From the NCBI GenBank assembly GCA_947178475.1, contig CAMWYM010000007.1:1-51584 (forward strand): a stretch of DNA of 51,584 bases. Reading direction: 5' to 3'. Source of the DNA: an uncultured Clostridium sp. (GTDB taxonomy: Bacteria > Bacillota > Clostridia > Lachnospirales > Lachnospiraceae). Position numbers and translations under genes: made by a program. Within the stretch, counting starts at the first letter, position 1. Each line of letters begins with the position of its first letter. Under the pieces are notes generated by a model. That model searched no databases and was not told the origin of the DNA. It saw only the letters and a program-made list of their open reading frames with translations. Shown in pieces: positions 36,068 through 45,386 of this stretch.

Positions 36068-38191
36068 TTATTCTAGCATCTCTAGCCCTGTAATGGTAAC
36101 CGGTATAGCTTCCGTCCTTGATAAAACAATATGGTCATCACCGGTTTGGGCGACACAAAGCATAGTCCCATTCTCAATTTCCCTCAATGGTACACTAAGC
36201 GTTTGATAATTCACATAAGTGGTTTCTATCGATTTATCATCTATGCAGACTTCAGAAAACTCGTTAAATCCACTGCCGTAAATAAGAACCTGATCCTCTA
36301 AAACCTCATAGTCACTGACATAGATATCTCTAAGTCCCAGCCTCATATCCGTCTGCAAGAACGGATTACTCTGGTCAAAGGCATAATTTTCTCCGTATAA
36401 TGTATCATATTCCAACAATTCCAATTTATGCAGGTAATCCTCCTGATTGGCACTTTGCATATATTTACTGTGAAAATGCTGCATCAGACCTCCCTCTATT
36501 CCCAGATGATTAAAGATATAGGTGCTTGCCTGATATGCCATCATATCCTTATGCTCAGACTCCAGACCGATATTATCCCACATAACCCATTCGGTCTGAT
36601 AAAGAGAAATCTGCTCCAAATCTTCCTGTTCCAGACTTAGGCTGGGCAGATGATCACCATACATAAATACCACTGTAGGTTCCCCCAGCTTCTCTAACTT
36701 GTAAAGCAGCGAAGCAACCATGTTATCCGTCTCCCGGCACATATTAATATAATAAGTCCATGCTGCCCTTTTTTCCTCATCGCCTGCATGCCGACCCTCA
36801 AAATGACTGGTAATGTCCGTGAGGGTATGAGTGTATTTTTTCGGATATCGCCCATGTGCCTGTACCGAAATTGTTGTAATATAATCTCTTCCCTCCGTCT
36901 GCTCCATTCGTTCCAGCATAATATCGTCCAGCACATCATCCTTCGCCCAGCCTCGTGGAGTATAGTTGAGCATATACATATGCTCCATTCCTGCAAACAC
37001 ATCAAAGCCCAGATTGGAATAATCTATATATCGCTCATAAAATGTTGCATCATTATTGTGAAAACCTGCTGTAGCATATCCCAGGCGCTTCAAATCATAT
37101 GCCATGCTGTCACAGCTTTTCTCTGTCATAATTGTCTTAAACGGATATTCTCCCGCGCCAAAATACTTGGTGCTCATTCCTGTCTGTACCTCAAATTCCG
37201 TATTTGCTGTTCCCGCTCCCACTGCCGGTACAGTAAATAGACCGGAGGAATAATTCTCTTTGAGCTTTGTCAGCATAGGCATCGGATCTTCCGATACATA
37301 AAAATCCTTCATATATTTGACATCAAAAATCGACTCTAACTGAATAATAATGATATTGGGATACTCGGAAGTTGCCTTTATATCCTGCTCCGGTATTTCA
37401 ATAGCATCCGTCTCATCCATTCCGCTTTGCGGAACATCCGATATAATACCTTTATCATACTCCAAATCCTCCACTATGGATTCAATAGCAGCTTCACTAT
37501 AATCACTCGGCTTTGCTATACCCACATCAATAATACTGTTAGAAAAGCAGTATGCAAATCCGTAATCATTGTATGCATATGCGAGATTACCAAAGTTGTC
37601 CGAAACAGTCTGAGTTTCCACTGCTACCTTGGTCAAAGTGACAATCAGGATCAGACACATGCACACGTAAGCGGAGGCACGAAGCGGATGTCTCTTACTT
37701 TCAAGCTTAGGCAGCCGGATATACAAATATATCAGCAGACCAATTACAAATACAATACCGACTGCGCTCAGTACCATCTGCCACTTGGTTAGATACTTGT
37801 CCAGCATAGTCATAATGTTCCGAATCATTAACACATCAATGGCTGAAAAAGGCGTTGTTCTGAAGCACAGCACAATAAAATTGGCAAATGCAGAGATTAT
37901 CCATATGGCACACACAAATACAGTGGCAAACACTCTCCTCTTTGCAAAAAGTACTAACGACAACGTGACAAAAATAATAAAAGCATTGTACAAAAATACC
38001 ACTGGTGACTTTCCCACAAATATAATTGCCTTTATCAATGAGTGCCGGCTTAGTGTTTCCAGAGTCAGATTTAAGATACACGCCAAAAGCAGATAGCCTA
38101 CAAAAGGAATCTTAATTACCCTTCCCACTGGTTCAAGCCTCTTCCTCATCGCAATAAATATATTTTTGAATTTATCTAGCAAATTTTTCAT
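36068..38191 (-). CDS. LtaS-like membrane sulfatase (phosphoglycerol transferase family)
   Basis: A 707-residue protein with five N-terminal membrane helices (about residues 28-190) and an extracellular sulfatase-fold domain from about 278. Catalytic features are IIIQLESIFD with a metal-binding Glu near 286, GAGTANTEFEV with the nucleophile Thr near 328, and MYGDHLPSL near the C-terminus. The family uses phosphatidylglycerol to build polyglycerol-phosphate chains or to transfer phosphoglycerol to glycans. The C-terminal 70-80 residues are an added beta-rich tail. It is the first gene of the operon with vanZ-like, a small membrane protein and the aminopeptidase. Confidence 0.9.
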   Translation of the reverse strand: MKNLLDKFKNIFIAMRKRLEPVGRVIKIPFVGYLLLACILNLTLETLSRHSLIKAIIFVGKSPVVFLYNAFIIFVTLSLVLFAKRRVFATVFVCAIWIISAFANFIVLCFRTTPFSAIDVLMIRNIMTMLDKYLTKWQMVLSAVGIVFVIGLLIYLYIRLPKLESKRHPLRASAYVCMCLILIVTLTKVAVETQTVSDNFGNLAYAYNDYGFAYCFSNSIIDVGIAKPSDYSEAAIESIVEDLEYDKGIISDVPQSGMDETDAIEIPEQDIKATSEYPNIIIIQLESIFDVKYMKDFYVSEDPMPMLTKLKENYSSGLFTVPAVGAGTANTEFEVQTGMSTKYFGAGEYPFKTIMTEKSCDSMAYDLKRLGYATAGFHNNDATFYERYIDYSNLGFDVFAGMEHMYMLNYTPRGWAKDDVLDDIMLERMEQTEGRDYITTISVQAHGRYPKKYTHTLTDITSHFEGRHAGDEEKRAAWTYYINMCRETDNMVASLLYKLEKLGEPTVVFMYGDHLPSLSLEQEDLEQISLYQTEWVMWDNIGLESEHKDMMAYQASTYIFNHLGIEGGLMQHFHSKYMQSANQEDYLHKLELLEYDTLYGENYAFDQSNPFLQTDMRLGLRDIYVSDYEVLEDQVLIYGSGFNEFSEVCIDDKSIETTYVNYQTLSVPLREIENGTMLCVAQTGDDHIVLSRTEAIPVTITGLEMLE

Positions 38192-38380
38192 GATTATTAT
38201 CTTCCATTATCCTTAGCTATCCGGAACTCCTGCTTCAGATAGTCATCACATCGTAACAATATAAACGCAAATAGTGTAACGTAAAAAATAAAAAAAAACA
38301 ATAGGCTTCACAAAATTTTAAGATTCCCCATCAGTACTGATATAATGCCCTTAGGATAAAAACGCAGGAAAGCTTCCTTT

Positions 38381-40159
38381 TCACGAAACCTTATACTGAC
38401 TGTTATACAGCTCTGCGTAAAATCCACCTTTGTCCAGCAGTTCTTCATGGCTTCCCTGCTCTATGATATCTCCGTCCTTCATCACCAGAATCACATCTGC
38501 CTCCTTAATAGTTGACAGGCGATGTGCCACTACAAAGCTTGTTCTTCCCTTCATCATCTTGGCAAAAGCATTCTGTACCCGGATTTCCGTACGGGTATCA
38601 ATGGAAGATGTTGCCTCATCCAATATCAGCATTGGAGGAATCTCCAGCATAACCCTTGCAATACATAAAAGCTGCTTCTGTCCCTGAGACAGATTTCCTC
38701 CATCCTCTCCAATCACCGTATCATAGCCCAAAGGCATACGCTTAATAAAGCTATGGGCATGGCAAGCCTTTGCCACCTCTATAATTTCCTCACTGGATGC
38801 ATCCGGCTTTCCGTAAGCTATATTTTCTGCAATGGTCCCTGATTTAAGCCATGTCTCCTGTAACACCATTCCATAGTTGTCGCGCAGGCTGTCTCTGGTA
38901 ATCTTATAAATACTGGTTCCATTAATAGCGATAGCTCCGTCATCAATATCATAAAATCTCATCAACAGATTAATCAGAGTGGATTTACCACAGCCTGTAG
39001 GTCCCACTATCGCTACACGCTGCCCCTTCTTAACCTCCAGATTTAAATCTTTGATCAGCGGTTTTTCTTTATCATACGAAAATGCCACATGCTTTAAGGA
39101 TATGTCACTCCTCTTTGCCGTTTCCTCTCTGTGAAGCACTTTTGCATCCTCCGGGTCCAGCTCCTCTACCGGTTCGTCCAGCAGTTCAAATACTCTGGCC
39201 GCACAGGCAATGGCATTTTGTACCTCGGTAATAACACCGGATATCTCATTAAACGGTTTTGTATATTGGTTGGCATAGCTCAAAAAACAGGATAATTGCC
39301 CAACGGTTATCCCCCCTCTTACTGTGATAAATGCCCCTACAATTCCCACTCCGGCATACACCAGACTGTTGACAAAACGTGTTGCCGGATTGGTGAGTGA
39401 GGAAAAAAAGATAGCTCGCAGACTATATACCGACAACTCCTCATTAATTTTATCAAAGCGGCGTATAGCATCATCCTCATACCCAAATGCCTGCACAATC
39501 TTCTGGTTTCCCACCATTTCATCCACCAGTGCAGTCATATCTCCCCTGCACTCAGACTGCAGACGAAACATAGAATAGGTTTTCCCTGCAATAAAGCTTG
39601 CCACAAACAGCGATACAGGCGTGATCAGCACCACAACCAGTGTAATCTTCCAGTTAATTGTCAGCATAAATAACAGTGTTCCGAATATTGTGATCACACC
39701 GGTAAAAAGCTGGGTAAATCCCATCAAAAGCCCCTCTGAAAACTGATCTACATCATTAACCACACGGGATACCACTTCGCCGTACTGCCTCGCATCAATA
39801 TATTTGAGTGGAAGACGATTCAGCCGCCCAAAAACCTGTGTGCGGATATCCCTTACCACATCATAGGTAATCTTGTTATTGCTGAGACTCATCAACCACT
39901 GGGTCAACGCCGTAATACAGACTACAACAGCAAATTTTATCAGAAGCGGTTTAAGCGCCGCAAAATCAACCCGTCCCATATCGATAATAAGGTCAATAGC
40001 ATCACCTGTGATAATAGGTGCATAGAGTGTTGTCATCACCGTCAGCAAAGCAAACAATAGTGACATCCAGACAAAGGTCCGATATGGCCGAATAAATGTA
40101 AACACTCTTTTAATTGTATCTCTCTGCCCCTCTTTAATCTTCTTATCTCTATTCGCCAT
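38381..40159 (-). CDS. ABC exporter subunit with consensus ATP site
   Basis: About 592 residues: six membrane helices (about residues 25-320) fused to an ATPase domain. Walker A is GPTGCGKST, the signature is LSQGQKQL, and Walker B MLILDEATSS has the catalytic Glu. H-loop His lies in VVAHRLSTI. I start it at the ATG at 40159, with a GAGG site 8 bases upstream; a longer frame to 40249 lies inside the preceding gene. It overlaps that gene by 11 bases. It forms a heterodimer with the 40149-41954 protein. The cargo is unknown; such pairs export drugs, lipids or peptides. Confidence 0.92.
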   Translation of the reverse strand: MANRDKKIKEGQRDTIKRVFTFIRPYRTFVWMSLLFALLTVMTTLYAPIITGDAIDLIIDMGRVDFAALKPLLIKFAVVVCITALTQWLMSLSNNKITYDVVRDIRTQVFGRLNRLPLKYIDARQYGEVVSRVVNDVDQFSEGLLMGFTQLFTGVITIFGTLLFMLTINWKITLVVVLITPVSLFVASFIAGKTYSMFRLQSECRGDMTALVDEMVGNQKIVQAFGYEDDAIRRFDKINEELSVYSLRAIFFSSLTNPATRFVNSLVYAGVGIVGAFITVRGGITVGQLSCFLSYANQYTKPFNEISGVITEVQNAIACAARVFELLDEPVEELDPEDAKVLHREETAKRSDISLKHVAFSYDKEKPLIKDLNLEVKKGQRVAIVGPTGCGKSTLINLLMRFYDIDDGAIAINGTSIYKITRDSLRDNYGMVLQETWLKSGTIAENIAYGKPDASSEEIIEVAKACHAHSFIKRMPLGYDTVIGEDGGNLSQGQKQLLCIARVMLEIPPMLILDEATSSIDTRTEIRVQNAFAKMMKGRTSFVVAHRLSTIKEADVILVMKDGDIIEQGSHEELLDKGGFYAELYNSQYKVS

Positions 40160-41954
40160 TTCTTCTGCCTCTCTTTTTTCTGTTCTTTTTCCTCCCTGAT
40201 TTAACGGATTTTTCTGTCTCTTCTGCCACCGTTTTTTCCTGATTATCATCCTGTGATTTTACAATCTCCCGGTAAACCTCACATTTCCTCATCAATTCCT
40301 CATGAGTTCCAATCCCCGCCATCGCCCCGTCCTCTAAGACAATAATCTGATCCGCCTGCTTGATGGTAGAGGCACGCTGAGAAACAATGAATACCGTCAT
40401 TCCCCTTGTTTCCTCCCGGATTGCCTTTCTAAGCCTTGCATCCGTGGCAAAATCCAGTGCCGATGCAGAATCATCTAAAATTAAAATCTCCGGTTCCCTC
40501 ACCAGCGCTCTGGCAATAGTAAGACGCTGTCTCTGTCCTCCGGAAAGGTTCTTTCCTCCCTGTAAAATCTGTTCCTCCAATCCGTTTTTTTTGCTGGCAA
40601 CCACATCTGTTCCCTGTGCTATGGCAACGGCGCGCTCCATTTCCTCCACCGTGGCATCATCCTTTCCCCAGCGGAGATTATCAGCTATCGTTCCATTAAA
40701 TAGTACCGCCTTTTGCGGCACAATTCCGATTCTGTCTCTAAGCTGATGAAAAGAGTACTTCTTTACATTGACCTGATCAACCAGCACCTCACCGGAGGAC
40801 ACGTCGTAAAATCTCGGAATCAGATTCACCAAGGTAGTCTTACCGCTTCCGGTACCACCGATAATCCCTATGGTCTGCCCTTCCTTAGCTGTAAAAGAAA
40901 TATCTCTTAGTGCCGGCTCCTTGGAATCCTTATATGCAAAGGTAACCTTATTAAACACTACCTTTTTCTTATCCCTAGCTAAATCTACTCCTGTAGGATG
41001 CTCCAGCACCGAAGGCGCTACAGCAAAAACCTCACCCACACGTTTGGAGCAGGCAGCCGCCTTGGTAAGCAGTATAATCAAATTTGCAAGCTTTACCAGC
41101 TCCACCAAAATCTGAGACATATAGTTGACAAGGGCAATAACCTCTCCCTGTGTCAGGTTTCCCACATTTACCTGCAGTCCACCAATCCAGATTATTGCAA
41201 TAATTGCAGCATTTACAATGATATAGGTGACCGGATTCATCATCGCAGATATCCTTCCCACAAAGGTCTGCAGCCGAAGCAGCTCATCACTTCCCTCACT
41301 GTAATCCCTGTTTTCATCCTCCTGACGGCAGAATGCACGGATCACTCTTGCTCCAGCAAGATTTTCTCTTGTCATCAACAGAACATGGTCCAATGCCTTT
41401 TGTACCTTCTGATACAGCGGTATGGAATAGAACATGATTCCAAATACCACAACAGACAGCAGCGGAATGGCAACCACAAAAACCAGCGCCGCCTTCACAT
41501 CCACTGCAAACGCCATAATCATCGCCCCGAAAACAATAAAGGGTGAACGGAGAAACAGACGAAGAAACATATTGACACCCGACTGTATCTGATTGATATC
41601 GTTGGTCATTCTCGTTATTAATGTCGAGGTTCCCACCTCATCAATTTCCATATATGACAGCGCATTGATATGGGAAAACAAATCCTTTCTGACACGCTTT
41701 CCAAACCCGACAGAAGCCTTTGCTGCAAAATACTGGGCCGTAATAGAACAAGTCAGCCCGACAACTGCCAGTAGCAGCAAAACTCCCCCCATCCTTAAAA
41801 TATATCCATTATCTGCATTTTTAATTCCGGTATCTACAATTGCCGCCATAACTAACGGCACAAATAACTCAAAGCTCGCCTCCAGCATTTTAAACAGCGG
41901 AGCAATGATACTCTCTTTTTTATATTCCTTTAAATAATCGGTAATCTTAAACAT
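40149..41954 (-). CDS. ABC exporter subunit with degenerate ATP site
   Basis: A 601-residue half-exporter: six helices (about 15-310) and an ATPase domain. Walker A is GGTGSGKTT and the signature LSGGQRQR. Walker B is ILILDDSASALD, so Asp stands where the catalytic Glu should be, and the H-loop reads IVSQRASTI with Gln for His. Both changes mark the non-hydrolysing site of heterodimeric exporters such as BmrC/LmrC. Its partner has an intact site. A basic tail (KSGRKKNRKKRGRR) ends the protein. It follows the hydrolase gene by 70 bases. Confidence 0.93.
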   Translation of the reverse strand: MFKITDYLKEYKKESIIAPLFKMLEASFELFVPLVMAAIVDTGIKNADNGYILRMGGVLLLLAVVGLTCSITAQYFAAKASVGFGKRVRKDLFSHINALSYMEIDEVGTSTLITRMTNDINQIQSGVNMFLRLFLRSPFIVFGAMIMAFAVDVKAALVFVVAIPLLSVVVFGIMFYSIPLYQKVQKALDHVLLMTRENLAGARVIRAFCRQEDENRDYSEGSDELLRLQTFVGRISAMMNPVTYIIVNAAIIAIIWIGGLQVNVGNLTQGEVIALVNYMSQILVELVKLANLIILLTKAAACSKRVGEVFAVAPSVLEHPTGVDLARDKKKVVFNKVTFAYKDSKEPALRDISFTAKEGQTIGIIGGTGSGKTTLVNLIPRFYDVSSGEVLVDQVNVKKYSFHQLRDRIGIVPQKAVLFNGTIADNLRWGKDDATVEEMERAVAIAQGTDVVASKKNGLEEQILQGGKNLSGGQRQRLTIARALVREPEILILDDSASALDFATDARLRKAIREETRGMTVFIVSQRASTIKQADQIIVLEDGAMAGIGTHEELMRKCEVYREIVKSQDDNQEKTVAEETEKSVKSGRKKNRKKRGRRNGE

Positions 41955-42024
41955 ATCCGCTCCTTCTATAAATTATGGCTCACCGGATTCACAGGTCTGT
42001 TCTCTTTGCCTGAAATCATCATGT

Positions 42025-43032
42025 TCAGTCTAAATTCTCCGCACGCTTTAACAGGCTTCGCAAAAACCGTCCTACCTCCACCCATGCCTCCCGTGCCTCA
42101 GGATACAAAATCAGCCCCATCTGAAATACATGGAACATTCCCCGGTACATATGCTCCTTTACTAAAACCCCCGCTTCCCTTGCCTTTTTCGCCACCTTCA
42201 ATGTATCGCTCAACAGCATTTCGTATTCCCCCACCTGCATAAGCATAGGCGGAAATCCCTGAAAATCCCCATTTATCGGCGAAATATATGGATATTCCGG
42301 ATTCCAGCTGCCGTAATATCCCTCCTTGTAAACCAATGTGTCAGTGGAGCCACCAAACATCGGGTCTACATCAAAATTTTCTGCATAGGATTCACCGCTT
42401 TTTGTCAGGTCTGTCCACGCAGACATGGTGACAATCCCTGCCGGCATTGGCAGACCTCTGTCCCGCAGATAGAGACACAGCGCAAGAGCAAGACCTCCTC
42501 CCGCAGAATCTCCAGCCACAAATGTCCTTGCCATGTCATATCCCTTTTCCAAAATCCACCGGTAAGCCGCCACCGCATCCTCTAAAGCAGCAGGAAACGG
42601 ATATTCCGGAGCCACCCGGTAGTCAATAGTTAATACATCTAACCCTTTACTCACCTCATTGTAGAGCGCGGCCATATCCCGATAGGTATTGTGTAGCCTT
42701 CCATAATAACCACCGCCGTGAAGCTGTAATATTATGCCCGGCAGCCGCCTTTCTTCCTTTTGTGCTGACTGCTTTAACTCCTCTCTTTTGGATTGTATGC
42801 GATCCTGCTGTAACTGTTGATTCTGTTTCTCCGAAATCAGTTCCATCGTAAAATTCTGTAATTCAATAACAGAATGGTTCAGATGTCCCGGACAATCCCA
42901 TTTCTTTTCTCTCTCATTCAATTTCCTGCGAAGCTCGCCGCTTTGTGCCTTAGCTCCAATCCCTGGAAAGTGATTCGCAATCCGTACCATTCGTCTTGCG
43001 GTCCTTCCCCTGATACTCACCTTTTCAGCCAT
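42025..43032 (-). CDS. Alpha/beta hydrolase, hormone-sensitive-lipase type
   Basis: About 335 residues. HGGGYYG forms the oxyanion-hole motif and GDSAGGG holds the nucleophile Ser. GEYEMLLSD and MFHVFQM supply the likely Asp and His. These mark the HSL family of esterases. A basic N-terminus precedes the core. I start it at the ATG at 43032 with AGAGGT 8 bases upstream. It lies between the DUF6320 gene and the ABC exporter genes, which suggests it trims or transfers an acyl group on a lipid or metabolite handled by them. The substrate is unknown. Confidence 0.85.
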   Translation of the reverse strand: MAEKVSIRGRTARRMVRIANHFPGIGAKAQSGELRRKLNEREKKWDCPGHLNHSVIELQNFTMELISEKQNQQLQQDRIQSKREELKQSAQKEERRLPGIILQLHGGGYYGRLHNTYRDMAALYNEVSKGLDVLTIDYRVAPEYPFPAALEDAVAAYRWILEKGYDMARTFVAGDSAGGGLALALCLYLRDRGLPMPAGIVTMSAWTDLTKSGESYAENFDVDPMFGGSTDTLVYKEGYYGSWNPEYPYISPINGDFQGFPPMLMQVGEYEMLLSDTLKVAKKAREAGVLVKEHMYRGMFHVFQMGLILYPEAREAWVEVGRFLRSLLKRAENLD

Positions 43033-43082
43033 ATTGATAGAACCTCTTATCATAAGATTGTCGTAGAAATACCATTACTACT

Positions 43083-43778
43083 TTACATATGGAATCTCCT
43101 CTTTAGCTCTCTTGCCATTTCACGGTCACCAAATATAATGGTTCCCAGAAGATAGACTCCCGTCACACCTGCACAAATCACTGGAAGTACTACATTTGCA
43201 ATCCTGCCGGCAAAATACAGACTGATAATCCCCACACTGCAAAGAGCAATCAGCAATAGCAACAGTGTATAGCTGTACCAGTGCTGCCGATTTAACATCA
43301 TCAGAAAAAATACAATAGCATCTCCAAACAGGATCACGCCTGGAATTGCCCATTGGAGTGCCCAACCAGTCATTCCGGTAAAATAGTCTATTCCAAACAG
43401 CAAAAGCATGGTCAGAATAAGCTGCAATCCAATCTTTGCCGCATAGCCCGCATCATGGTGAATCCAATAAACCATGGAAATATAAATATAGATCATCGCT
43501 ACACCGCTGATTCCCGACCACCAAAAATTCGGCGTAGTAAAATGGTTAATCACCAAAAGACTGATTTCTGCCAGAATAAATAAAAACAGAATCAGTCGCA
43601 TAACAAAATAAAGGCGTTTTGTCCGCTTCCTTACATCCGGATAGGGAGCTCCCTTCCCGATAAATTCGCTTAAATCTTCTGTCTCCTCCTCTGTCATTTC
43701 ATCCAGCACACTATGACAAAGAGGGCATACACCTGTATCGTCATATACCAAAACATCACAATTCCTGCATTTATTCAT
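43083..43778 (-). CDS. DUF6320 zinc-ribbon membrane protein
   Basis: A 231-residue protein. The N-terminus CRNCDVLVYDDTGVCPLCHSVL has two CxxC pairs for zinc. Six hydrophobic segments follow from about residue 58. This zinc-ribbon-plus-membrane layout and the neighbours match the family called DUF6320. It is encoded between the condensation-fold acyltransferase and the alpha/beta hydrolase, with about 50-90-base gaps. Function is unknown. Confidence 0.8.
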   Translation of the reverse strand: MNKCRNCDVLVYDDTGVCPLCHSVLDEMTEEETEDLSEFIGKGAPYPDVRKRTKRLYFVMRLILFLFILAEISLLVINHFTTPNFWWSGISGVAMIYIYISMVYWIHHDAGYAAKIGLQLILTMLLLFGIDYFTGMTGWALQWAIPGVILFGDAIVFFLMMLNRQHWYSYTLLLLLIALCSVGIISLYFAGRIANVVLPVICAGVTGVYLLGTIIFGDREMARELKRRFHM

Positions 43779-43869
43779 ACTCCGTTCCTCTTACTTCCGT
43801 AACTAATTTTGCTCTGTAAACTCCGCTTGCTGCGATAGCCGCCAAGTGCTATCCCCCACACCTGATCCA

Positions 43870-45183
43870 CTATTCATAGTATGCCCCATTACTCTCGATA
43901 GCCACCGTTACTCCGTCCCGTGCAATAGTTTGGAAAAACTGCTTCTGTATGGAAAGGTCAATCAATACCGAACTGAAGGTAAACGTCAATACACCCTTAT
44001 AGGAGCAGATTCCGCCTTTCATATTCTGTCCCTTAGACATGGACAGTGTCACATAAAAATGCTCCACATACCTGTTATATGGTTCCTTCAGTTCAATATT
44101 TCCAATATTGGTAACCGTAGCGGAGGTCGCCTTTGCCGATACCCCGTAAACCCTTTTCATCACAAAATTTTTAATCACAAGCGGTACTGCCCTAAGAATC
44201 CAGTTCTTTTCATTAGATACATTATAGGACATGATATTGTTGAGGTTCTCCGGTGTAATCTGTTCCTTTAAATCTTTTGCCACAATTTCTAATACCTCTG
44301 CAAAGGAATAGCTGTCCTTTTCCGGTCGGAATGTAGCATATACCATCGCAAAGAAATTCTTAAGCGTATGGGAATCATAATACGGTCTCAAATTCACCGG
44401 TACACAGCATCTAATGGGAACCTTAGATGGACTTCCTTTTAAATATTCGCGATAAACCGAATATACAAATGTACCCACTAAATACTGATTAATGGTAACC
44501 CCATACTTTTTAGCTGCCGCCTTCAGCTGTTCTACTGGCATGTAGCCGTGTACCACACCCATTTCTCCCTTCGACAGCCTCTCTCCGAGCAGAGTGACTG
44601 CCCGTTCAGATTTATATACTTTCCCATGCCCTTTTTTGAAGTTCTTTACATAGCTGTCCTCCTTGTCCAGAAAAACACCGGAGGAAATTTTATCTTTGTC
44701 CAGCTTTAGTAGCTCAGGATACCGCAAACGGAGATATTGGTACACCAGCTCCTTTAGGAAAGTAATCCCTCCCGCACCGTCGGCTAAAGCATGGAACACC
44801 TCCAGATTAATCCTGCATTTATAGTAGGTAACCCGAAACATATATTGATTATTCCTGCTCTTGTCAATATACGCTCCCGGATGGGAATACTCCTCTCTGA
44901 CAATAGGTGCCGGTCTTGTATTCTCCTCAAAATAGTACCAGAACACGCCCATCCGCAGCCGCATACGGAACACCGAAAACTGTGGCAATATACGATTTAT
45001 AGCCTCCTGTAAAAGCACCCTGTCAATCTCCTCTGTCAGCGTGACCGATATGCGATACACATTTGTCATATCCTCCGTCGCAATAACCGGAAATAGATTT
45101 GCCGTGTTATCCAGCTTATCCCATGCAAGCTGTTCTTTTCGAAGTGTTTTTGTATTTTGATCTGTCTCGTGTTTTTTACTCAT
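43870..45183 (-). CDS. Condensation-fold acyltransferase (alcohol acetyltransferase-like)
   Basis: A 437-residue single-domain protein of the CoA-dependent acyltransferase/condensation fold. The catalytic motif HALADGAGG (His131, Asp135) is intact. The C-terminal half has MYNVSN-like and VTNIGNIELKEPYN segments that form the second lobe. It is too short for a peptide synthetase and has no carrier domain. Related proteins are called alcohol acetyltransferases; PapA-type members acylate lipids. It heads a run that continues with DUF6320, a hydrolase and an ABC exporter. The acceptor is unknown. Confidence 0.82.
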   Translation of the reverse strand: MSKKHETDQNTKTLRKEQLAWDKLDNTANLFPVIATEDMTNVYRISVTLTEEIDRVLLQEAINRILPQFSVFRMRLRMGVFWYYFEENTRPAPIVREEYSHPGAYIDKSRNNQYMFRVTYYKCRINLEVFHALADGAGGITFLKELVYQYLRLRYPELLKLDKDKISSGVFLDKEDSYVKNFKKGHGKVYKSERAVTLLGERLSKGEMGVVHGYMPVEQLKAAAKKYGVTINQYLVGTFVYSVYREYLKGSPSKVPIRCCVPVNLRPYYDSHTLKNFFAMVYATFRPEKDSYSFAEVLEIVAKDLKEQITPENLNNIMSYNVSNEKNWILRAVPLVIKNFVMKRVYGVSAKATSATVTNIGNIELKEPYNRYVEHFYVTLSMSKGQNMKGGICSYKGVLTFTFSSVLIDLSIQKQFFQTIARDGVTVAIESNGAYYE

Positions 45184-45336
45184 CTTAATATTTATTCCCT
45201 GATTATTATTTTTTAATCTGCTGTCTTTGGTGAACCGCCGATCCGATTAGTCTCCTGTCATCTCAAACACCACTAGTTAGTATACTACATTCTTTTCATT
45301 TGGTAAACAATAGAAATTCTGCCGATTACTGCCTAT

Positions 45337-45380
45337 AGCAAGAGGATGACCACATCTCTGCGGTCATCCTCTGCTTTTTA
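45337..45380. terminator. Terminator after typA
   Basis: GAGGATGACC (45342-45351) pairs perfectly with GGTCATCCTC (45362-45371). The T-run is on plus; on minus, where typA ends at 45387, only TTGCTATAG follows, so strength in that direction is uncertain. Confidence 0.65.
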
Positions 45381-45386
45381 CCATGC

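Noticed and set aside
43779-43869. GATAGC/GCTATC hairpin between the acyltransferase and DUF6320 genes
   Set aside because: The stem is short, with no U-run; I do not see enough to call a terminator or repeat.
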